NCBI GenBank assembly: GCA_030445745.1
Contig: JASUTE010000029.1
Location: 1 to 15,832, forward strand
DNA length: 15,832 bases
Direction: 5' to 3'
DNA from: Candidatus Cloacimonadota bacterium
Lineage (GTDB): Bacteria; Cloacimonadota; Cloacimonadia; Cloacimonadales; TCS61
In this document: in pieces, positions 1-7,740 of the stretch
How the letters are laid out: each line of letters opens with the position of its first letter
Numbering within the stretch: the first letter of the stretch is position 1
Notes under the pieces: generated by a model
The model's database searches: none
Told to the model about the DNA's origin: nothing
Seen by the model: only the letters and a program-made list of their open reading frames with translations
Made by a program: the position numbers and the translations under genes

Positions 1-180
1 AATCTATAAATTGTTAATAAAAGTCTTATATTAACTTTATGTTTTTAATTACAGATTGCTTCACCCATAAAGGGTTCGCAATGACGGTTTTTTGTCATTA
101 CGACTGGAAGCCGTAGACTGGAATGGAGAAATCTCTCTTTCTCTTAAAACTCTTATGAGATCTGCGCCAGAGGACGCATA
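1..180. repeat. Left arm of a long inverted repeat
   Basis: Bases 1-64 are the exact reverse complement of 15721-15784. Similarity continues inward: bases 65-103 match with only a few differences, an 8-12 bp stretch then diverges, bases 119-134 match again (pairing with 15645-15660), and after an indel of about 20 bp the segment around 158-178 matches again (pairing with 15581-15603). The arm contains a hairpin unit (attgc at 55-59, gcaat at 78-82, with inner ccc/ggg pairing) and an AT-rich stem (gttaata 13-19, tattaac 29-35) followed by T-rich sequence. Reading frames through it are artefacts of the repeat. The match begins at base 1, so the repeat may extend beyond the window. It looks like a dispersed intergenic repeat, not a transposon end, because no transposase is present. 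Confidence 0.93.
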
Positions 181-181
181 A

Positions 182-315
182 ATCTCGACTCCACTTCGTT
201 CCGCTCGAGATGACCACATTTTTTCCCTTCTTATTTTCTTCCTTGAACTTCTCAAGTTTTCTCTTGCGTAAGTAAGAGAAAACTACAAATGAGTTGTAGC
301 AAGAAAAACTACAAC
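182..315. repeat. Cluster of consecutive stem-loops
   Basis: Several perfect stems follow one another: atctcga (182-188) with tcgagat (205-211); cttga (242-246) with tcaag (252-256); an 11-bp stem (255-265 with 274-284, loop 8 nt); and gttgtag (293-299) with ctacaac (309-315), whose left arm can also pair with ctacaa at 283-288. The first stem belongs to the repeat class seen at 1-180. The 11-bp stem has no T-tract on either side, so it does not look like a standard intrinsic terminator. It may be repeat debris or a structured transcript. Confidence 0.6.
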
Positions 316-412
316 ACGTTTCGCCGAAATGGAACGATGGTGGAATGGGTTCACCTTGTGCGAATACTGGAAGAGCCAGAACGGCAAACAATGCTATTTT
401 CCCAATAAACTG
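218..412 (-). pseudogene. Signal-peptide-like coding fragment, probably decayed
   Basis: On the minus strand an open frame begins just after a stop at 413-415. It encodes a stretch typical of an export signal: QFIGKIALFAVLALPVFA, then QGEPIPPSF, with an Ala-X-Ala-like end. There is no ATG; only ATT or TTG could start it, and no Shine-Dalgarno sequence is evident. The downstream codons run through the stem-loop cluster into Lys/Glu-rich sequence and then into the left repeat, giving no recognisable domain. I read it as the 5' remnant of a secreted protein gene whose body was lost or replaced by repeat DNA. A chance hydrophobic frame is the alternative. Confidence 0.25.
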
Positions 413-429
413 TTAAAAATTTTAAAAAA

Positions 430-457
430 TTGACATTTTTTTCTAAACAACCATAAT
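430..457 (+). promoter_or_regulatory. Sigma70-type promoter ahead of the kinase remnant
   Basis: A perfect -35 hexamer TTGACA (430-435), a 16-bp T-rich spacer and a -10 of CATAAT (452-457, 5 of 6 to consensus). The predicted start near 464 lies about 40 bp before the first ATG (503) of the decayed histidine-kinase fragment. It probably once drove that gene. Confidence 0.5.
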
Positions 458-502
458 TATTCACAGCTGGAAAATATGAGAAAATAATATTTCTAGTTTG
501 TA

Positions 503-873
503 ATGCTTTTTATAAATTTTACGGCAGACGTAAATCTACTAGACAGCTTATTAGCTGAGCTTCCTAATAAAAGATGGTATTAAGAAAGTTTCGCTGTTTT
601 TGCAAATTAGTGAAGAATATCTTGAAGTAGAGATTTCTGCAACTGATTTCGAGCAGTTTAGTGAAATGAGGGTGAGTGATAACGGAAAAGGAAATTGCGC
701 TGGAAGCTCGTAAGCATATTTTCGCCGAGAATTATTCATTTGGTAAAAATGGTAATACTAGATTGTGTTTATACTTTGTTAAAAGCACAATTTTGAAATG
801 GGGTGGTGCTATCTATGTAGAAGATAATCTTCCTAAAGGAACTACTTTTGTAATAAATTCAAAGAAAGCTTAA
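503..873 (+). pseudogene. Frameshifted histidine-kinase ATPase domain remnant
   Basis: Three reading frames together give a piece of a HATPase_c domain. Frame one from ATG 503 reads into VNLLDSLLAELPN and ends at 581-583. Frame two, from about 555, contains KKVSLFLQISEEYLEVEI and RVSDNGKG, the latter being the DxGxG-type box. It stops at 706-708. Frame three restores the rest: IALEARKHIF, YSFGKNGNTRLCLYFVKS and WGGAIYVEDNLPKGTTF, ending at TAA 871-873. One extra A near 693 explains the second shift; the first lies near 565-570. The usual GLGL glycine box reads RLCL, so two conserved glycines are lost as well. No dimerisation or sensor domain precedes it. It abuts trkA tail to tail with no spacer. 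Frameshifts plus lost glycines make an inactive relic very likely. Confidence 0.8.
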
Positions 874-1545
874 TTATTTTGTAAGGAAATCACTTGCTTT
901 TTTAATGAATTCAGTATTGGAAACCACAAAAACTGTATCGTTTTCCGAGATAACATTATTACCACGTGGAATAAGAAAATGATCTTCTTTTTCGCGATAT
1001 AGGCCAATGAACACGCATTCCTGGGGAAAGTGTTTATTCTGAGCGATATCCTTGATTTTTTTATTACTCACTTTAGCCTTTTTTGGAATATTGATAGCGT
1101 AGATACTGGCCTTTCCACCTCCGATACGCATAATTCTGCGTACTTTGGGTTTTTCTACTTCCATTATAACTTGGTCTATTATTAAATCGGTAAGGTTGAT
1201 AAGTGCATCTACATCAGCTATTTTGTATGCTTCTAAATATTGTTTTTTACGCACGAATGCTACCACTCTTTTGCAACCCAAACTTTTTGCTAGCAGGGTA
1301 CAGGAGATATTATCGGCATCCTCGCGCATCAAGCACAGTAAAGTATCTGCTTTTCCCACACCGGCTTCTTCCAATACACTTAAATCGGTAGCATTTCCAT
1401 TTACTGTCATAGCACCTGTTTCTGCATATATGCGCTCACATACATCTTTGTCGTAGTCTATCACCACTACATCGTGTTTGTTATTCACCAAAGATTTGGT
1501 AATTTGTGAACCGATAAGGCCAGCTCCGGCAATTATTATAAACAT
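874..1545 (-). CDS. trkA: Trk potassium uptake regulatory subunit TrkA
   Basis: A 223-residue cytoplasmic RCK protein that binds nucleotide and gates the TrkH K+ pore. The N-terminal Rossmann fold opens with MFIIIAGAGLIGSQI (GxGxxG dinucleotide motif) and places an acidic residue at the end of strand 2 (VVVIDYDKD, Asp30/Asp32), expected for NAD(H)-type binding. Residues from about 135 onward form the TrkA_C (RCK-C) domain, with NIPKKAKVSNKKI and the closing SENDTVFVVSN. It has a single RCK module, about half the length of E. coli TrkA, as is common outside Enterobacteria. A strong AGGAGG (1552-1557) sits upstream of the ATG and overlaps the stop codon of trkH, 10 bp away, so the two subunits are probably translated together. 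It is the last gene of the minus-strand operon. Confidence 0.95.
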   Translation of the reverse strand: MFIIIAGAGLIGSQITKSLVNNKHDVVVIDYDKDVCERIYAETGAMTVNGNATDLSVLEEAGVGKADTLLCLMREDADNISCTLLAKSLGCKRVVAFVRKKQYLEAYKIADVDALINLTDLIIDQVIMEVEKPKVRRIMRIGGGKASIYAINIPKKAKVSNKKIKDIAQNKHFPQECVFIGLYREKEDHFLIPRGNNVISENDTVFVVSNTEFIKKASDFLTK

Positions 1546-1555
1546 TTTTTTCCTC

Positions 1556-3055
1556 CTAACTTTTCCAAGCTCTGGGACTAAACAGCAACAGCACCGGCAA
1601 GATTTCCAATCTGCCAGCTAACATTCCAAATATATAAGTTAATTTTGTAAATGGATTTAACTCAATTATTTCTTGTACACTTAGATAGCAAGGGCCCACA
1701 TTGCCCAGAGCACTGAACATTCCAGAGATAGATTTCAAAGTGTTATGGTTAGATAAAAGTGCAGTCACCGCTCCGCCGACTACTAACAAGATGACCCAAA
1801 TAAAGAACAACCCGCTCACTCGATAGATTTCATCTGCTTCTAAGGCTTTATTTTCCAATATTACAGATTTAATAGCTTTTTTAGGAGCAAAGAGCTTGTA
1901 TAACTCTCTTTTTACCAATTTCCATAAAATTGAGATACGTAATAATTTGAATCCACCAGCTGTTGAACTTACACAGCCGCCGGTAAACATCATAGCCAAA
2001 AATAGAAGCCTGGCTAAACTGCCAAAATAGGGAGACGCTATATTTTGGGTAGAATAACCAGTTGTGGTGAAGATTGCGATTACCTGAAACAAAGTAGTGC
2101 GAAAATGAGTTTCAAAATTATTCCAAAACTCCATAGTTGGTGCTGCCAGATATTTTTCCAATAAAATCAGTAGCGGATACAGAAAAATAAGCGAAAGCCA
2201 GAGTTTCATTTCTGGTGAAGTGAAGAAAGGTTTAAATTTTCCCCGTAAAAGTTGGAAATGGATCAAAAAATTGGTTCCACCTAAAAACATTCCTAAAATA
2301 ATGATATATTCTATCAGTTTAAAATGGGGATGGCCAATTGCCTGAAAATGGCCTATGCTATCGTCATACGTTGAATAACCGCCTGTGGAAATAGTAGTTA
2401 GTGCATGGGAAATGCTATCGAACCAATCAACTCCACTTAATAAAAGCGCTATAGCTACAGCAGCTGTTATTCCCAGGTAAATTGACCATAAAATTTTAAG
2501 CATGTGGCTTAAGCCGGGCACTAAACGTTCTGTAGAAATTTTATGGCTTTCAGCACTATAGAGACGATGTGCTGCTCCGGTTGCGGAAAACACTACTAAG
2601 AAAAAAGTAAGAATTCCCAAACCACCGATCCATTGGATAAGCGCACGCCAGAATAATAAACTTTGTGGCAAGGTTTGCAGATTGGTTAGCATAGTAATGC
2701 CGGTGGTAGTGAAACCACTCATGGTTTCAAAATATGAATTCAAATAACCTGCTGGAGTGAGAAAATAAAATGGTAATGCGCCTACAAAAGACAGGGTTAT
2801 CCAACCTAAGCTGCATACAAATACAGCCTGCAGTTTATTTAGAGTGCTGCTTGCGAAAATTGTTCTTAGCAAAAAACCTAAAAAAAACGAGACAGCAGCA
2901 GTAAAAATGAAAACTTTAATCGTGTAAAAGGAATGTTGATATTCGGAAGTAACGAGAGCAATTATTATTGGCAGCAGCAACAAGCCAGCCAGCAGCATCA
3001 GCAAAAAACCTAAATAATTAAAAATATGATTCAGGTTTTGCCAGAACTGCTTCAT
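1556..3055 (-). CDS. trkH: Trk-type potassium transporter pore TrkH
   Basis: A 499-residue integral membrane protein of the TrkH/KtrB superfamily that imports K+ through a pore built of four membrane-pore-membrane repeats. The four filter segments are visible: SGFTTTG (about 113-119), ISTGGYS (222-228), FTTTGYS (329-335) and GNVGP (451-455). The family hallmark GGCVSSTAGGFKLLR (359-373) precedes the last quarter. Length matches the usual 480-500 residues, so the protein looks complete. It starts 3 bp after the kdsD stop; only a weak GGGA-type ribosome site is available there, so translation is probably coupled. Its partner trkA follows 10 bp downstream. Regulation is expected through TrkA nucleotide binding; no K+ or c-di-AMP riboswitch is apparent upstream. 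Confidence 0.96.
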   Translation of the reverse strand: MKQFWQNLNHIFNYLGFLLMLLAGLLLLPIIIALVTSEYQHSFYTIKVFIFTAAVSFFLGFLLRTIFASSTLNKLQAVFVCSLGWITLSFVGALPFYFLTPAGYLNSYFETMSGFTTTGITMLTNLQTLPQSLLFWRALIQWIGGLGILTFFLVVFSATGAAHRLYSAESHKISTERLVPGLSHMLKILWSIYLGITAAVAIALLLSGVDWFDSISHALTTISTGGYSTYDDSIGHFQAIGHPHFKLIEYIIILGMFLGGTNFLIHFQLLRGKFKPFFTSPEMKLWLSLIFLYPLLILLEKYLAAPTMEFWNNFETHFRTTLFQVIAIFTTTGYSTQNIASPYFGSLARLLFLAMMFTGGCVSSTAGGFKLLRISILWKLVKRELYKLFAPKKAIKSVILENKALEADEIYRVSGLFFIWVILLVVGGAVTALLSNHNTLKSISGMFSALGNVGPCYLSVQEIIELNPFTKLTYIFGMLAGRLEILPVLLLFSPRAWKS

Positions 3056-3058
3056 TTA

Positions 3059-4024
3059 CTATCCCACAACTCCCGAATCGATAAGATCGTGCATGTGTAG
3101 CATACCCACAGGATGCTTGTTATCATCTACCACAGGTAACATGGTTATTTTATGGTCCTCCATCAAGTTTAAAGCATCTACAGCCAGCTGCTGTGGTTTT
3201 ACCGAAAGTGGATCCGCAGTCATAGCAGTTGTCACATTCGCCTGCATATCTATTCTACCTTTTGCCAGGAAGCGGCGCAGATCACCATCGGTAACTATTC
3301 CAATGAGTTTTTGCTTGCTATCTACCACGCTAGTGCAGCCTAATCCTTTAGAAGTCATTTCCAAGATAACTTTATCCATTTGGCAATTTGCAGTAACAAT
3401 TGGATTTTTATCGCCAGAGTGCATTAAATCTTCCACTTTTAAGATTAATTTTTTACCAATAGTTCCCCCCGGATGAAAACGGGCGAAATCTTGTGCTTTA
3501 AAATCTCTTTTTCGTAATAAAGCTACTGCTAGAGCATCTCCCATAGCCAATGCTACTGTAGTGCTGGCAGTAGGAACAAGGCCAAAAGGTTCGTAATCTT
3601 TGGGCACGTGACAATCTATCACAACATCGGCATTTCTGGCTAATTGCGATTTAATATTTCCAGTAAGAGCGATCAGAGGTGTTTTCATAAATTTGAAGAA
3701 AGGAATAAGGGCGGTAAGTTCGGGCGAATTGCCACTGTTGGAAACAGCTAGTACCACATCATTTTTATTCAAAATTCCCAGATCGCCATGGATGCCTTCA
3801 GCAGCATGAAGAAAAATAGCTGTTGTACCGGTGCTGGCAAGAGTTGCTGCAATTTTACGTGCCACGATACCAGTTTTGCCCATTCCCGTTACTACCACTT
3901 TTCCCCGGCAGTTGTATAGTAGCTCAATTGCCTTTTTTATGTTGGAATCTATACGATTAGCTGCTTGTTGAATTGCCTTGGCTTCTAAATTAAGTTCATT
4001 TTTTATGAAGTTTACCAGATCCAT
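3059..4024 (-). CDS. kdsD: Arabinose-5-phosphate isomerase (KpsF/GutQ/KdsD family)
   Basis: Interconverts D-ribulose-5-phosphate and D-arabinose-5-phosphate, the first step to Kdo for lipopolysaccharide or capsule. The SIS sugar isomerase domain occupies about residues 30-165 (VVVTGMGKTGIVARKIAATL, then SNSGNSPEL and VPTASTTVALAMGDALAVAL). Two CBS domains follow (about 200-260 and 268-321; GIVTDGDLRR, PVVDDNKHPVGMLHMHDLID). This is the standard SIS-CBS-CBS architecture, about 321 residues. I chose ATG at 4024: a Shine-Dalgarno AGGTGGAG lies a few bases upstream. An in-frame GTG at 4036 would place the start inside that site and is unlikely. It follows thrS by 61 bp and precedes trkH by 3 bp. 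The CBS domains may sense nucleotides or product sugars, by family knowledge only. Confidence 0.93.
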   Translation of the reverse strand: MDLVNFIKNELNLEAKAIQQAANRIDSNIKKAIELLYNCRGKVVVTGMGKTGIVARKIAATLASTGTTAIFLHAAEGIHGDLGILNKNDVVLAVSNSGNSPELTALIPFFKFMKTPLIALTGNIKSQLARNADVVIDCHVPKDYEPFGLVPTASTTVALAMGDALAVALLRKRDFKAQDFARFHPGGTIGKKLILKVEDLMHSGDKNPIVTANCQMDKVILEMTSKGLGCTSVVDSKQKLIGIVTDGDLRRFLAKGRIDMQANVTTAMTADPLSVKPQQLAVDALNLMEDHKITMLPVVDDNKHPVGMLHMHDLIDSGVVG

Positions 4025-4048
4025 ATTTATCTCCACCTAAATTACTAT

Positions 4049-4076
4049 TTTATAGGAAAGCGCAATGAGCTGTCCC
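4049..4076 (-). promoter_or_regulatory. Possible internal promoter for kdsD-trkH-trkA
   Basis: In the 61-bp thrS-kdsD gap the minus strand has GGGACA (4076-4071, 4 of 6 to the -35), a 16-bp spacer and TATAAA (4054-4049, 5 of 6 to the -10). It would start transcription about 15-20 bases before the kdsD ATG. This is the only sizeable gap in the operon. The evidence is a weak sequence match only. Confidence 0.35.
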
Positions 4077-4085
4077 TACGATAAT

Positions 4086-6005
4086 TTATTTTTTGCTTTT
4101 TATTTCCTTTTGTAATTCAGAGATAAAATCTGTAAGTGAACTGGTTCCTTGGTCACCAACTGTGTGCTTTCTAACAGAAACTGTATTGGAATTTTCTTCC
4201 TTTTCACCCACAATAAGCATATATGGAATTTTCTTTATTTCAGCTTCACGGATTTTATAACCAACTTTTTCGTTTTTATGGTCAATTTCTGACCGGATAT
4301 CATGTTGTTTTAGCTCTTTTTCCACCTGACGGGCATATTTTTCGAAATTTTCTGATATTGGAATTACCTTAACCTGCACAGGACAGAGCCACAGCGGGAA
4401 ATTACCAGCATGGTATTCAATGAGTGTACCGAAAAAGCGTTCCATGGAACCCAGCAAAGCCCGGTGTATCATATAGGGTTGGTGAGAGTTGTTATCGGCG
4501 CCAATATATTCCATATTAAATCTTTCTGGTAAGTTAAAATCGAATTGAATAGTAGAGCATTGCCAGGAGCGATTCAGGGCATCTTTAATTTTTATATCGA
4601 TCTTGGGGCCATAGAAAGCGCCACCGCCTTCATCCATAGCATATTCTATTCCCAATTTATCTAATGCTTTTTTTAGCGATAGCTGTGCTTTTTCCCATTT
4701 TTCTGGTATCCCTACAGCCTTTTCCGGTCGAGTAGAGAGAAATATCTCGAAATCTTCAAATCCGAAAGCACGTAACATTTCTAGAGAAAATTCAATGGTA
4801 TTTTCAACCTCTTCATCCAGTTGTTCAGGTGTACAAATTATATGGGCATCATCTTGGGTGAATCCGCGAACACGCATCAGTCCATGCAAAGCGCCCGAAG
4901 GCTCGTAACGGTAAACTGTGCCCATCTCAGCATATTTTATTGGAAGTTCGCGATAGCTACGTTTTTCATTTTGGTAGATAGCAATGTGGAAGGGGCAGTT
5001 CATGGGTTTAATATAATATTCTTGCTCATCTATTTCCATAGGTGCGTACATGCTATCGTGGTAAAAACTAAGATGTCCACTGGTTTCCCATAATCCTGCT
5101 TTGCCTATATGCGGAGTATTCACCAGTTGGTAGTTTTCCTGAAAGTGACGCTTTTTCCAAAAATCTTCAATTATAGAGCGCATCATAGCACCATTGGGAT
5201 GCCATAGAACCAATCCAGGCCCAATTTCATCTTGAATAGAATATATATCAAGTTCTTTGCCTATTTTGCGGTGATCTCGCTTTTTTGCTTCTTCCAAATT
5301 ATGTAGATATTTTCTCAGTTCCTTTTTACTGGGAAAGCTTACTCCATAAATTCTTTGCAACATTTTGTTGTTGGAATCGCCGCGCCAATAAGCTCCGGAA
5401 GTTTTTAAAAGTTTGATTGCTTTTATTTTGCCAGTGTGCAATATATGGGGGCCTCGGCACAGATCTATAAAATTACCTTGTTTGTAAACCGAGATAGTTT
5501 CACTATCAGGAATCTCATCTAAAATCTCCAGTTTATAATCCTCACCCATTTTGCGGAATATTTGCTCAGCTTCTTTTTTGGGTAGTTCCTGACGATGATA
5601 TTCCAAGTTTTCTTTACTCAGCTCTATCATCTTGTTTTCTATTTTTTCCAAATCAGCATCGGTGAAGGGAACTTCTTTATCGAAATCGTAATAAAAACCA
5701 GTTTCGATAGCAGGTCCGATGGTAACTTTAACATCGGGGAAAAGTTCTTTTACAGCTTGAGCCATTAAATGGGCGGTGCTATGCCAATAAACTTCGCGGC
5801 CTTCTGCGCTGTTGAACTTATATAAAACTATTTTTGCATCCTGGTTGAGAGGATGATTTAAATCTACCAATTTTCCATTTACTCTAGCGGTAATTATCTG
5901 CTTTGCTAATCCTTGACTTATATCTTCTGCTATTTTTTGGGGGGTAATTCCACTTTCATATTTTTTTTTGGAATTATCTGGGAAAGTAATTTCTATTTTA
6001 CTCAT
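4086..6005 (-). CDS. thrS: Threonyl-tRNA synthetase
   Basis: A 639-residue class II synthetase that charges tRNA-Thr, full length for the bacterial family (about 640). Order: TGS domain (1-63); editing domain with HxxxH at His75/His79 and Cys183/His187 (CRGPH); catalytic core with RYEPSGALHGLMRVRGFTQ (366-384) and the zinc ligands Cys337 (NCPFH), His388 (DDAHI) and His514 (YMIHRALLG); and the anticodon-binding domain from about 540. All zinc and editing residues expected from the E. coli enzyme are present. The ATG directly follows the TAA of the upstream lipoprotein gene (TAAATG), and its Shine-Dalgarno AGAGG lies within that gene's last codons, so translational coupling is likely. No T-box or operator-like fold was seen in the operon leader. 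Confidence 0.98.
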   Translation of the reverse strand: MSKIEITFPDNSKKKYESGITPQKIAEDISQGLAKQIITARVNGKLVDLNHPLNQDAKIVLYKFNSAEGREVYWHSTAHLMAQAVKELFPDVKVTIGPAIETGFYYDFDKEVPFTDADLEKIENKMIELSKENLEYHRQELPKKEAEQIFRKMGEDYKLEILDEIPDSETISVYKQGNFIDLCRGPHILHTGKIKAIKLLKTSGAYWRGDSNNKMLQRIYGVSFPSKKELRKYLHNLEEAKKRDHRKIGKELDIYSIQDEIGPGLVLWHPNGAMMRSIIEDFWKKRHFQENYQLVNTPHIGKAGLWETSGHLSFYHDSMYAPMEIDEQEYYIKPMNCPFHIAIYQNEKRSYRELPIKYAEMGTVYRYEPSGALHGLMRVRGFTQDDAHIICTPEQLDEEVENTIEFSLEMLRAFGFEDFEIFLSTRPEKAVGIPEKWEKAQLSLKKALDKLGIEYAMDEGGGAFYGPKIDIKIKDALNRSWQCSTIQFDFNLPERFNMEYIGADNNSHQPYMIHRALLGSMERFFGTLIEYHAGNFPLWLCPVQVKVIPISENFEKYARQVEKELKQHDIRSEIDHKNEKVGYKIREAEIKKIPYMLIVGEKEENSNTVSVRKHTVGDQGTSSLTDFISELQKEIKSKK

Positions 6006-7331
6006 TTATCCTCTTAACTCTATTTTATCTTCTTCTTTCTCTTTTTCTCTTTTTTTAATCATTTTTTCTATTTTTTCGGCTGCATTATCCAAAGCTTCTT
6101 TTGGTTCTAAGATACCCCGGATAACTTTTTCTAGAACTTGTTCTTCCATGTATTTACGCGTTTCGAACCATTCACTAATTTGTGGTTCATAGGTAGCATA
6201 ATTTAGCTGGTCGTACACAGATGCTATCTCTGGTTTGTCTTTTAACCTAGCGGCCAAAGCTGGTTCTTTTATCGCTGATTTTCGGACTGGCATATAATAT
6301 GTCATCTCGCTCCACCAAGCAGTTTGAGCTGTATCTGTGAACCATTTCACAAATTCCCAAGCAGCCCATTCCTTCTTCTCGTCTTTGGTTTTAAATATTA
6401 CCACATTAGTGCCGCTAATAATGTTTCGTTTTGTTCTGTAAACTGGAATAGCGGCAATTCCCATATTAAAATCCACTCCAGTACGCTGCATATAGGCTAA
6501 AGAGACACTAGAATCTTCGTACATGGCAACTTTGCTAGCTGTAAATTCTTTTTGACCTTCATATCCGGGAGTTAAGTATCCAGTTTTATCTTTATTTAAA
6601 ATAGTGGTGATAAAATTTAAGGCTTCTATACCATATTTACTGTTGAACAAGGCTTTAGTATTATCCTCATTCATTATTTCTCCACCAGCTTGCAGCAACA
6701 GGTTTTCAAATTGCCAGGCACTAATTTTGAAGGTAGTGCCATATTGGTCTTTTTGTCCATCTCCGTCTCTATCTTTGGTTAGTATGCGAGCATATTTGCG
6801 GAAATCTTGCCAAGTTACAGGTGGCTGATTGGGTTCTAACTGATTTCTGAAAAACAAATCTTTATTATAATATAGCACCCTTACACTTTTGTTGAATGGG
6901 AATGAGATTAATTTGCCATCTATAGTATTACTGCTAATAAAAACAGGATAGAAATCATCCAAGTCTTCTTGACCAAAATTTGGATCTTTTTTTATGAAAT
7001 CTTCCATAGGCTTTAGAACATCACCTTTGGCCATATTAGATGTCCAGGCTTCAAAAGCTTGAGCAATATCAGGTTGATTGCCGGTTTGAATGGAAGCCAT
7101 CAGCTTTTGGGAGAGTGCTGTGTAATTTCCCATGTTTATGGATTTCACGTTAATATTGGGGTGAGTTTCATTGAATTTTTGTATCAAATTACCTAGAGCA
7201 TCGCCCAAGGGACCGCCCATGGCTTGCCAAAAAACTATTTCGGTAACATCTTCACCTTTTTGTTTATTTTTGCTTCCACAGCCACTTAATAACAGCGGCA
7301 GCAAGACAACGATCAATAATAGCTTTTTCAT
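6006..7331 (-). CDS. ABC transporter solute-binding lipoprotein, family 1 (sugar type)
   Basis: A 441-residue extracytoplasmic binding protein of the MalE/UgpB kind (SBP_bac_1). The first 17 residues are a lipoprotein signal with lipobox LLSGC (Cys18), so it should be lipid-anchored. The mature part starts with EIVFWQAMGGPLGDALGNLI, typical of the family. It has an aspartate-rich loop DRDGDGQKDQYG as in related sugar binders, and near the C-terminus the hinge-region pattern WAAWEFVKWFTDTAQTAWW. The final 25 residues are unusually rich in Lys and Glu. No permease or ATPase gene is adjacent, so the rest of the transporter must be elsewhere and the substrate cannot be named. It is first in the operon, with AAGGAAGA about 10 bases before the ATG, and abuts thrS with zero spacing. 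Confidence 0.9.
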   Translation of the reverse strand: MKKLLLIVVLLPLLLSGCGSKNKQKGEDVTEIVFWQAMGGPLGDALGNLIQKFNETHPNINVKSINMGNYTALSQKLMASIQTGNQPDIAQAFEAWTSNMAKGDVLKPMEDFIKKDPNFGQEDLDDFYPVFISSNTIDGKLISFPFNKSVRVLYYNKDLFFRNQLEPNQPPVTWQDFRKYARILTKDRDGDGQKDQYGTTFKISAWQFENLLLQAGGEIMNEDNTKALFNSKYGIEALNFITTILNKDKTGYLTPGYEGQKEFTASKVAMYEDSSVSLAYMQRTGVDFNMGIAAIPVYRTKRNIISGTNVVIFKTKDEKKEWAAWEFVKWFTDTAQTAWWSEMTYYMPVRKSAIKEPALAARLKDKPEIASVYDQLNYATYEPQISEWFETRKYMEEQVLEKVIRGILEPKEALDNAAEKIEKMIKKREKEKEEDKIELRG

Positions 7332-7361
7332 ATTATACCATCTTCCTTTAAAATTTTTGGC

Positions 7362-7389
7362 AATTTACATATCAGTCTTTGGTAGTCAA
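7362..7389 (-). promoter_or_regulatory. Candidate promoter of the lipoprotein-thrS-kdsD-trk operon
   Basis: The minus strand has TTGACT (7389-7384, 5 of 6), a 16-bp spacer and TAAATT (7367-7362, 4 of 6). It would give a leader of roughly 25 bases that includes the AAGGAAGA ribosome site of the solute-binding protein gene. The -10 match is weak. Confidence 0.4.
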
Positions 7390-7440
7390 TAGATTTTTTC
7401 CTTCCTATTCAAGCATAGTTGGCTTCTTAATATTAAAAAA

Positions 7441-7470
7441 TTGACATCCAAGCTCCTTTAATTAAGTTAA
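7441..7470 (+). promoter_or_regulatory. Candidate promoter of the plus-strand redox/aroA operon
   Basis: A perfect TTGACA at 7441-7446 is followed by an AT-rich spacer. The best -10 positions (TAAGTT, AAGTTA or AGTTAA at spacings 16-18) are poor matches. It lies about 50 bp before the ATG at 7496 and shares the string TTGACATCC with the better promoter before ddl. The 7332-7495 region is therefore a divergent control region between two operons. Confidence 0.4.
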
Positions 7471-7495
7471 AAAAAAACAAAAAAATGGCAGGAAA

Positions 7496-7740
7496 ATGAA
7501 AAACTATAAAAATTTTTGGAAAATTTCAATGCTACTAATTTTTTAAGTTGGGGAATAGCAGGCACATTAATAACAGGCCCAGTTGCCGACCTGTTGCTGA
7601 AAAATGGCTATTCTGCCTTGCAAGCTTATCGTGGATCTTTTTTAGTAGCTTCTGGCTTGACTTTAATAAGTTTGGTTTTAATAGTTGTATTTAATATAAG
7701 AGAAAACAGAAATAGGAAAGGCAAGAGATGCACAGAGTAG
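7496..7740 (+). pseudogene. Broken or miniature MFS-like membrane protein
   Basis: ATG 7496, preceded by GCAGGAAA, starts MKNYKNFWKISMLLIF and meets TAA at 7544-7546 just after a run of six T (7539-7544). In the -1 frame the sequence continues at once as LSWGIAGTLITGPVADLLL, then NGYSALQAYRGSFLVASG, a second hydrophobic helix and a basic tail, ending at 7738-7740. One missing T would join the two parts into an 81-residue protein with about two membrane helices. The first part looks like a transporter N-terminus and the second like the last helices of an MFS carrier (GxxGP pattern). I favour a transporter that lost its middle and then its frame. A real small protein read through slippage on the T-run is the alternative. 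Its end overlaps the next gene by 13 bp. Confidence 0.55.

Noticed and set aside
61-255. Minus-strand open frame across the left repeat
   Set aside because: It is a translation of repeat and hairpin DNA; a similar peptide (VLWRRSH) appears from the right arm at 15544-15759, which shows it follows the repeat and not a gene.
255-284. Intrinsic terminator at the 11-bp stem
   Set aside because: No T-tract follows on either strand and no intact gene ends there.
3093-3476. 127-codon plus-strand frame opposite kdsD
   Set aside because: Antisense shadow of a well-supported gene; no ribosome site or family motif.
4025-4036. Extended kdsD start at GTG 4036
   Set aside because: It would begin within the Shine-Dalgarno sequence that serves the ATG at 4024, and adds four residues with no family counterpart.
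7332-7495. T-box or riboswitch ahead of the thrS operon
   Set aside because: No T-box sequence or terminator/antiterminator pair is visible in the short leader, and thrS is second in the operon.
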